From: Myxococcus stipitatus DSM 14675
GTDB lineage: Bacteria > Myxococcota > Myxococcia > Myxococcales > Myxococcaceae
Reading direction: 5' to 3'
DNA length: 64,000 bases
Assembly (NCBI RefSeq): GCF_000331735.1
Contig: NC_020126.1
Location: 2,728,001-2,792,000, forward strand
Within the stretch, counting starts at the first letter, position 1; every line of letters begins with the position of its first letter. Of this stretch, positions 1 through 7,894 are shown piece by piece. The notes below the pieces were generated by a model. The model saw only the letters and a list, made by a program, of their open reading frames with translations. It ran no database searches and had not been told where the DNA came from. Position numbers and translations under genes: made by a program.

Positions 1-582
1 GCATCCCGGAGTGGGGTGGCGGCTCAATCCCAACTCCGCGCGTCGGGCAGTCTCGCCCGGCTTGTGTCTCTTCTCTCTCCGTGTGTCGCGCCGGCATGGA
101 TGAGCGACGCGGTCTGCTTGAAACGATTTGGCGGAATCCGCCGACCTGCTGAGTCGGACCGTCTCGGCCAACCCCAGGTGTGATTGACGTATCCGCCGGG
201 GTCTGGGTTTCATGATGCCGGAGGAACCGAGAACGGCCTGACCTTTGTCCAAGCGGCTCGCCTCCCGGGCATGGGTTCGCGCGGCGGTTGTTTCCTGCCC
301 ATGCGTGGAAGGGTGGCCAAGCCTCCGGATGCGACGAGGGTGGCGTGGCTGGCCCGCACCTCGGACCCTGCTCACTGCGTGGTTCCCGCATGCCTGTCCA
401 TCCCTCGGCCCCACTGCGTTCAGGGGGACCCCCGGCTCCGGGATGTTGGCCTCTCATTTGCTTGGGGTTGAGGCAGCCCCTCATCTCGTCACTGGAAGCC
501 AAGCCCCCATGCGTTCCCGCCCCTTCGTCTCCGTCCCCCCGGCCGCTCCCACTTCATTTGTCCGCTCCAAGGAGGTGGCCTC
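1..582. other. Left-edge stretch without a supported gene
   Basis: Open frames here lack good start signals and resemble no family I recognise; they look like chance frames in GC-rich DNA. A short perfect hairpin, GGCGG-AAT-CCGCC, lies at 130-142. A strong Shine-Dalgarno (AAGGAGG, about 570-576) belongs to the next gene. The stretch may hold the 3' flank of a gene outside the window plus the promoter of the gene at 583. Confidence 0.5.
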
Positions 583-1944
583 GTGAGCCGCCTCGCGGGA
601 TGGGGGTTGCTGTTGCTGGCGCTGGTCGTGTCGTCCCGCCCGGCCGAGGCCGCGCAGGCGCAGAAGACGAAGGTGGCGGTGCTGCGCCCGGAGGGGCGCC
701 AGGCGGATGCGCTGCGCAGGGTGCTGACGCAGGAGTTGGGCAAGAAGGGTCGCGGGCGAGAGGTGCTGCCCGCGAAGAAGGTGGATGCCCAGGTGAAGCG
801 CATGCGCGGCGGTCCGAAGACGGACGAGCAGCGGCAGGCGCTGGCGAAGAAGCTCGGCGCGGACGTGCTGATTCTCGCCTCGGTGAAGGGGACGAAGCGC
901 TGGGACGTGGTGGTCCGCGCCTACTCCGGCGAGGACGGCGCCCTCCTCGCGGAGGAGCGCTGGGACGTCCGGACGAACCGCGCCTTCCCCGAGGTGCGAC
1001 GCGAGCTCGAGCCCAAGCTGGGCGCCGCCCTGGACGCGGGCCCGGAGCAGAGCCCCCTGCCTGCCGCCGTCACGCCTCCGACGCCCGTCCCCGAGCCGGA
1101 AGTCGCGGCCCCGGCCCCGGCCCCCGTCGCTGAGGCCCCGCGCCAGGCGCTGGTGGAGCCTCCTCGGCCCACGGTGCGGAAGGAGGAGCCGCCCGTGCGG
1201 CCCGAGCCGAAGGCGGCCGAAGCGCGCGACCTGGACGGCCCCATCCTGGAGGCGCTGCTGTCCGGGCAGGGGCTGTTCCGTCGCTTCAACTTCTCGGGCA
1301 CCAACGCCAGCGAGCTGCCCGACTACAGCCTCAACAGCGCCGCGGCGGCGAGCCTCTCGGTGAGCTACTTCCCGCTCTCCCACTTCACGGACGGGGTGGT
1401 GCACAACCTGGGGCTCGTGGCGCGAGGCTCACGCACCTTCGGGCTGGCCACGCGGCTCCCGGATGGCGGCAAGTACGACTCCACCGCGCAGCTCCTGGAG
1501 GGAGGCCTGCGCTTCCGCCTGCCGCTGCGGTGGCTGGAGATCTCGTTGGGCGCGCTGTACGGCACCCACTCCTTCGCGGTGGAGCTCCCGCCGGAGAGCA
1601 CCTTCGCCCTGCCCGACGTGGACTACCGCTTCGCGCACGCGGAGCTGGGCCTGCGCAAGGCGCTCACCGAGCGATGGGCCATCGCCGCGCGCGTGGGCTA
1701 CCAGCACGTGCTCAGCGGCGGCGAGCTGTCCTCGGACGACTACCTCCCGAAGCTGCGCGGCTCCGGACTCGATGGCGAGCTCGCCGTGGAGTTCGCCCTG
1801 ACGCGCGTGCTGGGGCTGCGGCTGGGCGGAGAGGTGCGGAGCTACTCCTTCACCGCCAACGCCGCGGAGGGGGCCGAGGTCTTCGCGGGCGGCGCCAAGG
1901 ACCTGTACTTCAGCGGTCAGCTCGGCCTGGCCCTGCGGCTGTAG
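583..1944 (+). CDS. Secreted protein with C-terminal beta-barrel-like region
   Basis: 453 residues, GTG start chosen because AAGGAGG lies 6-7 bases upstream. Residues 1-23 form a signal peptide ending in an A-E-A-A-type site. Residues about 25-150 form an alpha/beta domain (K-T-K-V-A-V-L-R-P start) that resembles the TolB-N-like domains placed in front of many myxobacterial envelope proteins. Residues about 150-220 are a Pro/Ala/Glu linker. From about 230 to the end there are alternating aromatic and small residues ending in L-A-L-R-L, as expected of an outer-membrane beta-barrel. I infer an envelope protein, with the barrel in the outer membrane and the first domain in the periplasm. The substrate or partner is unknown. 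It appears monocistronic; the next gene starts about 230 bases on. Confidence 0.8.
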   Translation: MSRLAGWGLLLLALVVSSRPAEAAQAQKTKVAVLRPEGRQADALRRVLTQELGKKGRGREVLPAKKVDAQVKRMRGGPKTDEQRQALAKKLGADVLILASVKGTKRWDVVVRAYSGEDGALLAEERWDVRTNRAFPEVRRELEPKLGAALDAGPEQSPLPAAVTPPTPVPEPEVAAPAPAPVAEAPRQALVEPPRPTVRKEEPPVRPEPKAAEARDLDGPILEALLSGQGLFRRFNFSGTNASELPDYSLNSAAAASLSVSYFPLSHFTDGVVHNLGLVARGSRTFGLATRLPDGGKYDSTAQLLEGGLRFRLPLRWLEISLGALYGTHSFAVELPPESTFALPDVDYRFAHAELGLRKALTERWAIAARVGYQHVLSGGELSSDDYLPKLRGSGLDGELAVEFALTRVLGLRLGGEVRSYSFTANAAEGAEVFAGGAKDLYFSGQLGLALRL

Positions 1945-2069
1945 CCTCTGCGCATTGAGGGGGGCTGTCCCCCACGCCTGTGGCGCCTCCTCCACACTTC
2001 CAGCGAGGCCCGCGCGAAAAGTTGGGCCTGATGAAACACGAATGCAGGCGTGACATGGGTTTTCAGTAT

Positions 2070-2136
2070 CCGTGTCATCGGGCCCTTGGACTGACGCGCG
2101 TGCGCGTCGCGGGTACATTGACAGGACCGTGTCATC
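2070..2136 (+). promoter_or_regulatory. Repeated CCGTGTCATC sites and TTGACA box upstream of the DUF1592 gene
   Basis: CCGTGTCATC occurs at 2070-2079 and again at 2127-2136. Between them is a GC palindrome (GACGCGC-GT-GCGCGTC, 2093-2108), and a perfect TTGACA hexamer lies at 2118-2123. I see no convincing -10 at 17 bases. This may be a regulated promoter for the gene beginning near 2174, with the paired decamers as activator or repressor sites. This is inference from repetition only. Confidence 0.3.
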
Positions 2137-2173
2137 CATTCGATGGGTATGTCTTCCAATGATGGAGGCGCTC

Positions 2174-3898
2174 GTGCCGAGAATGCGGACACAACGGTTG
2201 TCACGAGAGCCAGCGGCGCGGGGACGGTGGTGGCGCTCGGTGGTGCTCGGGCTGGTCTTGAGCGGGGCTGCTGGCTGCGAAGGAACCCTCTCCAATCCGG
2301 AGGGCCCCGGTGGCGGGCCCGGCCCTGGGACGCCCACGCCCACTGGTACCGAGAAGCCCGCCCCGTCCGTGCGGATGGCGCGCCTGACGCACGTGCAATG
2401 GGCGAACAGCGTGCAGGAGTTGCTCAGGCTGGAGGCACCGCCCACCGCGCTGGCGGGCACGTTCCGCGCGGACCCCGCCCAGAGCGGCTTCCTCTTCGAC
2501 AATCATGCGCGAGCCCTCGCCGTCGACGAGGCGCTCTGGGGGGCCTACCAGCGCGCCGCCGCGGAGCTCGCGGGCCAGGTGACGACGGACGCGACGAGGC
2601 TCTCGCGCCTGCTGCCTTCGTCGTCCGCCACCGGCGAAGCGCGCGCCCGCGCCTTCGTGGAGTCCTTCGGCTTGCGCGCGCACCGGCGCCCGCTGACGCC
2701 CGAAGAGGTGGAGAGCTACCTGGGGCTGTACCGCAAGGGGCCCCAGGCCTACGCGGACATGCCTGCCTTCGAGGGAGGCATCCGGCTGCTCATCGAAGCC
2801 TTCCTCCAGTCGCCGCACTTCCTCTACCGCGTGGAGCGCAGCACGAAGGCGGTGAAGGACCGGGTGCCGCTCGACGACTTCGAAGTGGCTTCGCGGCTGA
2901 GCTATGGCCTCTGGAGCGCCATGCCCGACGAGGCCCTGTTCGCCGCCGCGCGCGAGGGCACGCTGCACTCCCGCGAGGGCGTGGCCACCCAGGCGCGGCG
3001 CATGCTCCAGGACGCACGCTCGAGCAAGGTGGTGGAGGCCTTCCACCGCACGCTCTTCGACGTGCCCCGCTATGCCGCCATCCGGCCCTCGCTCACGCGC
3101 TACCCACAGGTGTCCGAGCGCCTGGGGGAGTACGCGGCCCGGGAGACGACCCTCTTCGTCCAGGACGTCGTCTTCTCCCGCAAGGGCGGCTACCGCGACC
3201 TGCTCACCTCGCCGGCCAGCTTCGTCAACGACGAGCTGGCGCGCGTGTACGGGCTGAGTGGCACGTTCACCGCCGACTTCGTCCCGGTGACGCTGAACGC
3301 GCGCGAGCGCAAGGGCGTGCTCACCCAGGTGGGCTTCCTGGCCTCGCACGCGACGTCGGTGGACCCGGACCCCATCCACCGCGGCGTCTTCGTGTCCGAG
3401 CGCATCATCTGCCGGAAGATCGGCGCGCCGCCGGCCAACATCCCGCCGCTTCCCGCTCCCCAGGGCCGCACCAATCGCGAGGTCGTCGCTTCGCACACCG
3501 AGGTGCCAGGGTCCGCGTGCGCCAACTGCCACTCGAACCTCATCAACCCGCTCGGCTTCCCCTTCGAGAACTTCGACGCCATCGGCGGCTACCGCACCAC
3601 GGACAACGGACATCCTGTGGACGCCAGCGCGTCTCCCACCATCAACGGAGCGACGGTGCGGGTGCGCGATGCGCTCGACCTGGCGGACGCACTCGCGGCC
3701 GATGAGGCGGTGCATGCGTGCTACGCGCAGCACTGGGTGGAGTACCTCCACGGACGCCCGCTCGCCCACGAGGATGGGCCGCTGGTGGAGCGGCTCGGAA
3801 AGCTGTCGAAGGAGGGCAGCCTGTCCATCGTCGACCTCGTCGTGGAGGTCGTCACCAGCGAGGGCTTCGTGAATCGCCACCCGGAGGAGCTGCCATGA
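2174..3898 (+). CDS. DUF1592-type (PSD1-like) lipoprotein with CxxCH motif
   Basis: About 574 residues. I chose GTG 2174 because GGAGG (2164-2168) sits 5 bases before it; ATG 2159, 2162 and 2183 are alternatives in the same frame. A lipobox S-G-A-A-G-C places the lipidated Cys near residue 35. The remainder follows the DUF1587-DUF1595-DUF1592-DUF1588-DUF1585 order of the planctomycete cytochrome-like family: R-A-H-R-R-P-L-T-P-E-E near 150, Q-S-P-H-F-L-Y-R near 215, and H-R-G-V-F-V-S-E-R near 400. A C-A-N-C-H motif at about 449-453 could bind c-type haem, though a structural metal role is equally possible. The stop overlaps the ATG of the DUF1552 gene (ATGA), so the two are translationally coupled. 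Such pairs are common in myxobacteria and planctomycetes; the biochemical function is not settled. Confidence 0.9.
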   Translation: MPRMRTQRLSREPAARGRWWRSVVLGLVLSGAAGCEGTLSNPEGPGGGPGPGTPTPTGTEKPAPSVRMARLTHVQWANSVQELLRLEAPPTALAGTFRADPAQSGFLFDNHARALAVDEALWGAYQRAAAELAGQVTTDATRLSRLLPSSSATGEARARAFVESFGLRAHRRPLTPEEVESYLGLYRKGPQAYADMPAFEGGIRLLIEAFLQSPHFLYRVERSTKAVKDRVPLDDFEVASRLSYGLWSAMPDEALFAAAREGTLHSREGVATQARRMLQDARSSKVVEAFHRTLFDVPRYAAIRPSLTRYPQVSERLGEYAARETTLFVQDVVFSRKGGYRDLLTSPASFVNDELARVYGLSGTFTADFVPVTLNARERKGVLTQVGFLASHATSVDPDPIHRGVFVSERIICRKIGAPPANIPPLPAPQGRTNREVVASHTEVPGSACANCHSNLINPLGFPFENFDAIGGYRTTDNGHPVDASASPTINGATVRVRDALDLADALAADEAVHACYAQHWVEYLHGRPLAHEDGPLVERLGKLSKEGSLSIVDLVVEVVTSEGFVNRHPEELP

Positions 3899-5319
3899 AG
3901 CTGAGTCGCCGGACGGTCTTGAAGGGCCTGGGCGGGACGATGCTGAGCCTGCCGTTTCTCGAGGGGCTGATGCCGAGGACCGCGCTCGCGGCGGACTCGG
4001 GGGCGCTGCCGTTCGCCATCTTCTTCCGGCAGGCCAACGGCGTCGCCTCGGCCCAGACGACGTCGGAGATTGGCGCGGAGCCGGAGCGCTTCTGGCCGCG
4101 CACCCTGGGGGCGCTCACCGCGGAGAGCATCGCCGGGCGGGCCGTGGGCGTGCTCAATGACCACCGCGCGCACCTGCTCCTGGTGCGCAACGTCAACATG
4201 AAGGACTACAACTACGGGGACGGCCATGCCCGTGGCGCCCTGCAGGGGCTGACGGCGCGGGGCCCCGTGGTGGAGGGCGCGGGCGGAGACTCCGAGTCCG
4301 GCGGCGAGTCCATCGACCACCGCATCGGCCGCGAGCTCAATCCGCAGCAGCGCGACTCGCTCGTCTTCTACGCGGGGCGGCGGGGCGGCTGGCTCGGGGG
4401 GCCCTGCCTCTCCTACCGGAGCAGCAACGTGCGCCGGGCCGCGCTGCACGACCCGTGGAACGCGTACCAGACGATGATTGGCGGCCCGGGCGGACTGACC
4501 CCCGAGGCTCGCGAGCAGCTCCTCGTCCGGCAGCGCAGTGTGAATGACCTGGTGAAGGCCCAGCTCCAGTCGCTCCAGCAGCGCCCCGAGCTGAGCGCGT
4601 CAGACCATGAGCGCTTGGACCTGCACCTCTCCAACGTCCGGGACCTGGAGGTTGCCCTGAGCTGCCGCATGCGCGCGGACCAGGAGCTCATCCTCCAGCA
4701 GCAGTCGCCCGGCTATGACAGCACGGACGGCACCGAGGTGCTCGCCACCGCCAGGCTCCACATGGACATCGCCGTGATGGCGATGGCGTGCGGCACCAAC
4801 CGCGCGGCCGTCATCCAGGTGGGCAACGGCAACGACGGCGACACGCGCTACCGCAACCCGGACACGGGACAGTTGATGGAGAACTTCCATTACGTGTCCC
4901 ACCGCCGCTCGTCGCACGACTCCAGCGGCGGCATCATCACCGGCTCGGACCTGCTGCACCACCACGTGGACGTGCAGTTCGCGAGCACCTTCAAGCACCT
5001 CCTGGACCGGCTGGTGGCCTACCAGATGCCGGACGGGAAGCGGCTCATCGAGCACGGCGTGGCTGTCTGGTACAACGACCTGGGCAACGGGCCGGCTCAC
5101 TCGGCGCGCAGCGTGCCCTTCGTCCTGGCGGGGAGCTGCAACGGCTTCCTCAAGCAGGGCCTCTACGTCGAGGCGTCGGGTGGCGGCAATCCCAACCACA
5201 ACCGGATGCTGAACACCCTGGGCACCGCCGTGGGGCTGAGGAACGCGGCCGGCGGCAACCTGGACGACTTCGGCGACCCGTCGCTGACCAAGGGCGTGCT
5301 CTCCGAGCTCATCGCCTGA
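3895..5319 (+). CDS. DUF1552 protein with Tat signal
   Basis: 474 residues. The ATG overlaps the preceding stop by 4 bases. S-R-R-T-V-L-K at residues 4-10, followed by a hydrophobic stretch and A-L-A-A, is a twin-arginine export signal, so the protein probably folds with a cofactor or metal before export. The body matches the DUF1552 family: G-H-A-R-G near 110, a conserved H-x-x-S-H region near 340, and V-W-Y-N-D-L-G-N near 390. Family members sit beside DUF1592 proteins and are thought, without proof, to act as periplasmic redox or sulfatase-like partners. A strong hairpin follows 15 bases after the stop. Confidence 0.9.
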   Translation: MKLSRRTVLKGLGGTMLSLPFLEGLMPRTALAADSGALPFAIFFRQANGVASAQTTSEIGAEPERFWPRTLGALTAESIAGRAVGVLNDHRAHLLLVRNVNMKDYNYGDGHARGALQGLTARGPVVEGAGGDSESGGESIDHRIGRELNPQQRDSLVFYAGRRGGWLGGPCLSYRSSNVRRAALHDPWNAYQTMIGGPGGLTPEAREQLLVRQRSVNDLVKAQLQSLQQRPELSASDHERLDLHLSNVRDLEVALSCRMRADQELILQQQSPGYDSTDGTEVLATARLHMDIAVMAMACGTNRAAVIQVGNGNDGDTRYRNPDTGQLMENFHYVSHRRSSHDSSGGIITGSDLLHHHVDVQFASTFKHLLDRLVAYQMPDGKRLIEHGVAVWYNDLGNGPAHSARSVPFVLAGSCNGFLKQGLYVEASGGGNPNHNRMLNTLGTAVGLRNAAGGNLDDFGDPSLTKGVLSELIA

Positions 5320-5333
5320 GGCGCGGATGGCAT

Positions 5334-5362
5334 CCTGCTCCAGCGTCCGATGCTGGAGCAGG
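5334..5362. terminator. Bidirectional hairpin between convergent genes
   Basis: A perfect 11-bp stem, CCTGCTCCAGC with its complement, closes a 7-base loop. It lies 15 bases after the DUF1552 stop and 36 bases beyond the stop of the convergent Cys-rich gene. No T-run follows on either side, so termination is inferred from position and stem strength. Confidence 0.55.
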
Positions 5363-5397
5363 GGTGGGCGTACAGCTCCATCCGCCGCGGGCACGCT

Positions 5398-5892
5398 TCA
5401 GCAGTAGGTCACGCAGAGATGCGTGATGCAGAGATGCGTGACGCAGAAGTGCGAAACGCAGAACCCGCTGGGGCATTGGGAGCTGACGGAGCAGGACTGG
5501 CCATGGGCGGAGCCTCCCGAGCACGTCTTGCCACACGAGCTGTCAGAGACGCAGGACTGGCCATTGCTGAGGCCCCCCGAGCACGTCTTGCCACACGAGC
5601 CGTCAGAGACGCAGGACTGGCCATTGCTGAGGCCCCCCGAGCACGTCTTGCCACAGGTGGAGTCGGAGACGCAGGACTGGCCATTGCTGCGGCCCCCCGA
5701 GCAACGCTTGACGCAGGCGAGGGAGGACACCTCGCCTTCTGCTTCGGTGGACTCCGCTGGACCCCACGCTTCTTCCAGGGCGCCCGCCTCCTCGGGCGCG
5801 GCTGCCTCCCAGGCGTCCTGGGGCTGCGAGGACTCCGGGGAACCGCATGCCATCAGTGAGAGGGAAATAAAGACAAGCGGAATGAGCCTCAT
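5398..5892 (-). CDS. Cys-rich tandem-repeat lipoprotein
   Basis: 164 residues, with GGAGCG upstream of the ATG. M-A-C-G at residues 15-18 is a lipobox, so it is a lipoprotein. Residues about 60-140 are near-identical 20-residue units of the form C-S-G-G-x-S-N-G-Q-S-C-V-S-D-x-x-C-G-K-T, each with three Cys. The C-terminus changes to five-residue units (C-V-T-H-L, C-I-T-H-L, C-V-T-Y-C). Such spacing suggests disulfide-stapled repeats or metal binding on the cell surface. I do not recognise a named family; EGF-like or knottin-like folds are possible. The His/Cys tail could bind metal or haem. Confidence 0.8.
   Translation of the reverse strand: MRLIPLVFISLSLMACGSPESSQPQDAWEAAAPEEAGALEEAWGPAESTEAEGEVSSLACVKRCSGGRSNGQSCVSDSTCGKTCSGGLSNGQSCVSDGSCGKTCSGGLSNGQSCVSDSSCGKTCSGGSAHGQSCSVSSQCPSGFCVSHFCVTHLCITHLCVTYC
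5505..5704 (-). repeat. 60-bp tandem coding repeats
   Basis: Three consecutive 60-base blocks (about 5521-5580, 5581-5640 and 5641-5700) differ at only a few positions, with a more divergent unit on the left. They encode the 20-residue Cys units of the lipoprotein. Near-identity at DNA level indicates recent expansion or homogenisation, so copy number may vary between strains. Confidence 0.85.
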
Positions 5893-6082
5893 GGGGCGCT
5901 CCTGGGTTTGGATTTGCTGAGTGGATTAGAGGGGCGGCGTCGGGGGGCTGCAAGTCGAGCATGTTGCTTTTTGCGCGAGGGAGTCTTTGGGGGAGGGGTT
6001 GTAAGGGGTGGGGTGCCACGGTTTGTTTGAAGGAGTGCCTTCTCCACGCGGGTGAGTCCCAATCACCTCGGGGGGCGGGGCC

Positions 6083-6250
6083 ATGGCTTCGGGGGCCGAC
6101 CTTCGGGCGAGGCTGAAGGCAAGTCGCTTCCCCTCCAGGGTCGAAGGCGTCGGCTGGGATGATGGGACCGATGCCGGGCTGCTCAGGCAGTGGGTCACCC
6201 ACCGGGCGGAGCGGTTCGACTGGCGCACCGCCGAGCGAAACGGGGTGTCG
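6083..6250 (+). pseudogene. Epoxide hydrolase fragment (N-terminal EHN region)
   Basis: The translated piece reads R-F-P-x-x-V-E-G-V-G-W-D-x-G-T-D followed by L-L-R-Q-W-V and F-D-W-R-T-A-E-R. That is the EHN cap signature of microsomal-type epoxide hydrolases; compare R-G-W-D-L-G and F-D-W-R-A-A-E-A-R in the intact enzyme encoded at 42559-43686. It then jumps to S-F-D-V-I-I, a motif that lies much further on in the family, and the hydrolase core is absent. There is no proper gene start or end. This is a deletion remnant. It joins the regulator fragment just downstream in another reading frame. Confidence 0.7.
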
Positions 6251-6309
6251 TTCGACGTCATCATCAGCCTGGTCCGAAACCATCCCGGCCGCCTCCTGGG
6301 GGGCACAAC

Positions 6310-6645
6310 CTCAACGTCTTCTCGGGGTACCTGCTGAAGCCGGGCTTCTTCCTCCCACCGCTGATGTTCACGGCCGAGGAGCTCGAGGCGCTGGTGCTCG
6401 GCTCCCGCTGGGGCGAGGCCCAGCCGGACGCTGGCCTTGCCGGGGCGGCGCGCAATGCGCTGGGGAAGCTCGCCACCGCCTCGCCTGACGACCTGCGCGA
6501 CCGGATGAAGGACACCGGGCTCTGGCCCATCCTGATGCGCGGCGTGTCTGCCTCGGTCCCGGTGCTGGGGCTCGTTCGTCGGGCCGGGGGGCACCCACGG
6601 GGGAAGGCGAGGCCGGACACGAAGGCTTCGATGAGTCCCCGGTCC
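6310..6645 (+). pseudogene. YafY-family (HTH/WYL) regulator fragment
   Basis: The frame reads F-S-G-Y-L-L-K-P-G-F-F-L-P-P-L-M-F, then E-E-L-E-A-L-V-L-G-S-R-W, then D-L-R-D-R-M-x-D-T-G-L-W. This is the middle of YafY-type regulators between the N-terminal HTH and the WYL ligand domain. The HTH is missing and the WYL domain is not recognisable after about 6600, so it cannot be functional. The frame differs from the adjoining epoxide hydrolase piece. In many genomes a YafY regulator neighbours its target enzyme, so the two scraps may derive from one lost locus (inference). Confidence 0.7.
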
Positions 6646-6704
6646 AGATCCGCTAGAGTCGCGCTCGCGTTCGAGCTGTCGGGCCGGCGAACCGCGAGGA
6701 AGTC

Positions 6705-6962
6705 ATGAGCGATTCTCCCCTGAAGCCCCGTGAGACATCTCCTTCCGTCGCCGTCGAACCCCCTCCAGCGGAGCGCCGCCGAGGCCGAGTCCTGCTGGCG
6801 GCCACCGCCGCGAGCGCGGCCTTCACGATGGTGGCGTGCGAGCCCTACATGACGACCAATCCCGCCCCATGCCTCTACGACGGGGGTTTGACGGTGGGTG
6901 ACTGCGACCCGGACGCCGCGCAGGACGGGGGGCCGGACGCGGGCCTCCCCCAGGTTCCTTGA
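6705..6962 (+). CDS. Small lipoprotein-like protein next to ferritin-like gene
   Basis: 85 residues. A charged N-terminus (about residues 1-27) precedes a hydrophobic segment, then M-V-A-C, a possible lipobox with Cys near 45. The mature part is only about 40 residues and rich in Asp/Gly/Pro, with two further Cys. No family recognised. It ends 13 bases before the ATG of the ferritin-like gene and is very probably co-transcribed with it, so it may be a partner or chaperone for that protein. The long pre-lipobox region is unusual for a lipoprotein. Confidence 0.65.
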   Translation: MSDSPLKPRETSPSVAVEPPPAERRRGRVLLAATAASAAFTMVACEPYMTTNPAPCLYDGGLTVGDCDPDAAQDGGPDAGLPQVP

Positions 6963-6975
6963 AGGCGCACCCGCG

Positions 6976-7797
6976 ATGACGACCGAACTCTTCGAGCTGG
7001 ACCTGACGGATGGCCCCGCGCTGACCCTGCATGAGCGGGCGTCCGGCCATGTGGCCGAGCGCTATCCCTGGGACTCGATGGAGCCGTCGCGCTACCCGGC
7101 GGCGCTGGTGGAGCGGGCCCGGTATTCGTGGACGCTGCGGGCGCTCAACGAGTTCGGCAGTGCGACAGTGATGGGACAGTTGGTGCAGGTCATGGGCGAA
7201 GCGCGCGTGCCCCTGGACTTGTGGAGCCTGGCCGCGCGCTTCCCCGCGGAAGAAATCCACCATGTGGAGCTCTGCGCGAGGATGGCCATGCGGCTGGGGG
7301 GCGGAACGCGGCTGTCCTATGCGCCCGGAGCGTTCGCGGTGACGTTCGACCCGTCGCTCACCTTCGTCCAGCGCGCCAGTGAGCTCATCGTGCGCGTGTG
7401 TTGCGTGGGGGAGACGTTGTCCTTCGCGCTGCTGTCCGGGTGTCTTCGCGCGACGTCCCATCCGCTGACCCGCGCGGTGCTGACGACGCTGGTCCAGGAG
7501 GAGGCCCTGCACGGGCGGTTGGGTTTTCTGTACCTGGATTGGATTGCGCCGGACCTGGGCTCCGCGGAGAAGGAGCGTCTGGGGCGTGTCGCGCGCGAAG
7601 CATTGGATGCCCAGGCGCCGCTCTGGGAGAAGCTTCGCAGCGCCACGAAGGACGGCGTCACCAGCGAGGGCTTCCTGCTGGAGCACGTGACGGAGCTGGG
7701 GTGGATGGAGTCGCGGGATTACGCCACGGTGAGCCAGGAGACGGCCGAGATGCAGGTGCGGGCACCGCTCCTGCGCCATGGCATCCGCGTCCCCTGA
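6976..7797 (+). CDS. Ferritin-like di-iron protein
   Basis: 273 residues. GAAGG 10 bases upstream supports ATG 6976. The helical sequence carries E92-E93-I-H95-H96 and E175-E176-A-L-H179, two ExxH motifs about 80 residues apart, with E-F-G near residue 60. This is the spacing expected of a ferritin-like four-helix di-iron centre. No signal peptide is visible. Family knowledge allows an oxygenase, oxidase or iron-handling role; I cannot choose. It is coupled to the small lipoprotein-like gene before it and followed after about 100 bases by another lipoprotein gene. Confidence 0.75.
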   Translation: MTTELFELDLTDGPALTLHERASGHVAERYPWDSMEPSRYPAALVERARYSWTLRALNEFGSATVMGQLVQVMGEARVPLDLWSLAARFPAEEIHHVELCARMAMRLGGGTRLSYAPGAFAVTFDPSLTFVQRASELIVRVCCVGETLSFALLSGCLRATSHPLTRAVLTTLVQEEALHGRLGFLYLDWIAPDLGSAEKERLGRVAREALDAQAPLWEKLRSATKDGVTSEGFLLEHVTELGWMESRDYATVSQETAEMQVRAPLLRHGIRVP

Positions 7798-7894
7798 TGG
7801 GCTGTTGCTGTTGGCGGCACCCCTCCTGCATTGCGCGGAGTGGATATGGCCCCTGTACGTCACGGTGACGAGGGCTCGAGCGAGGTGGTCCCTC

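Noticed and set aside
288-1133. 281-codon plus-strand frame at the left edge
   Set aside because: It overlaps the beta-barrel gene in another frame, has a Gly/Arg/Ala-rich shadow composition and no start signal.
2201-3880. 559-codon antisense open frame
   Set aside because: It mirrors the DUF1592 gene and shows His/Arg-rich composition typical of reverse frames.
5505-5704. Regular 60-bp repeats resembling a CRISPR array
   Set aside because: Repeats are contiguous with no unique spacers, sit inside a lipoprotein coding frame, and no cas gene is nearby.
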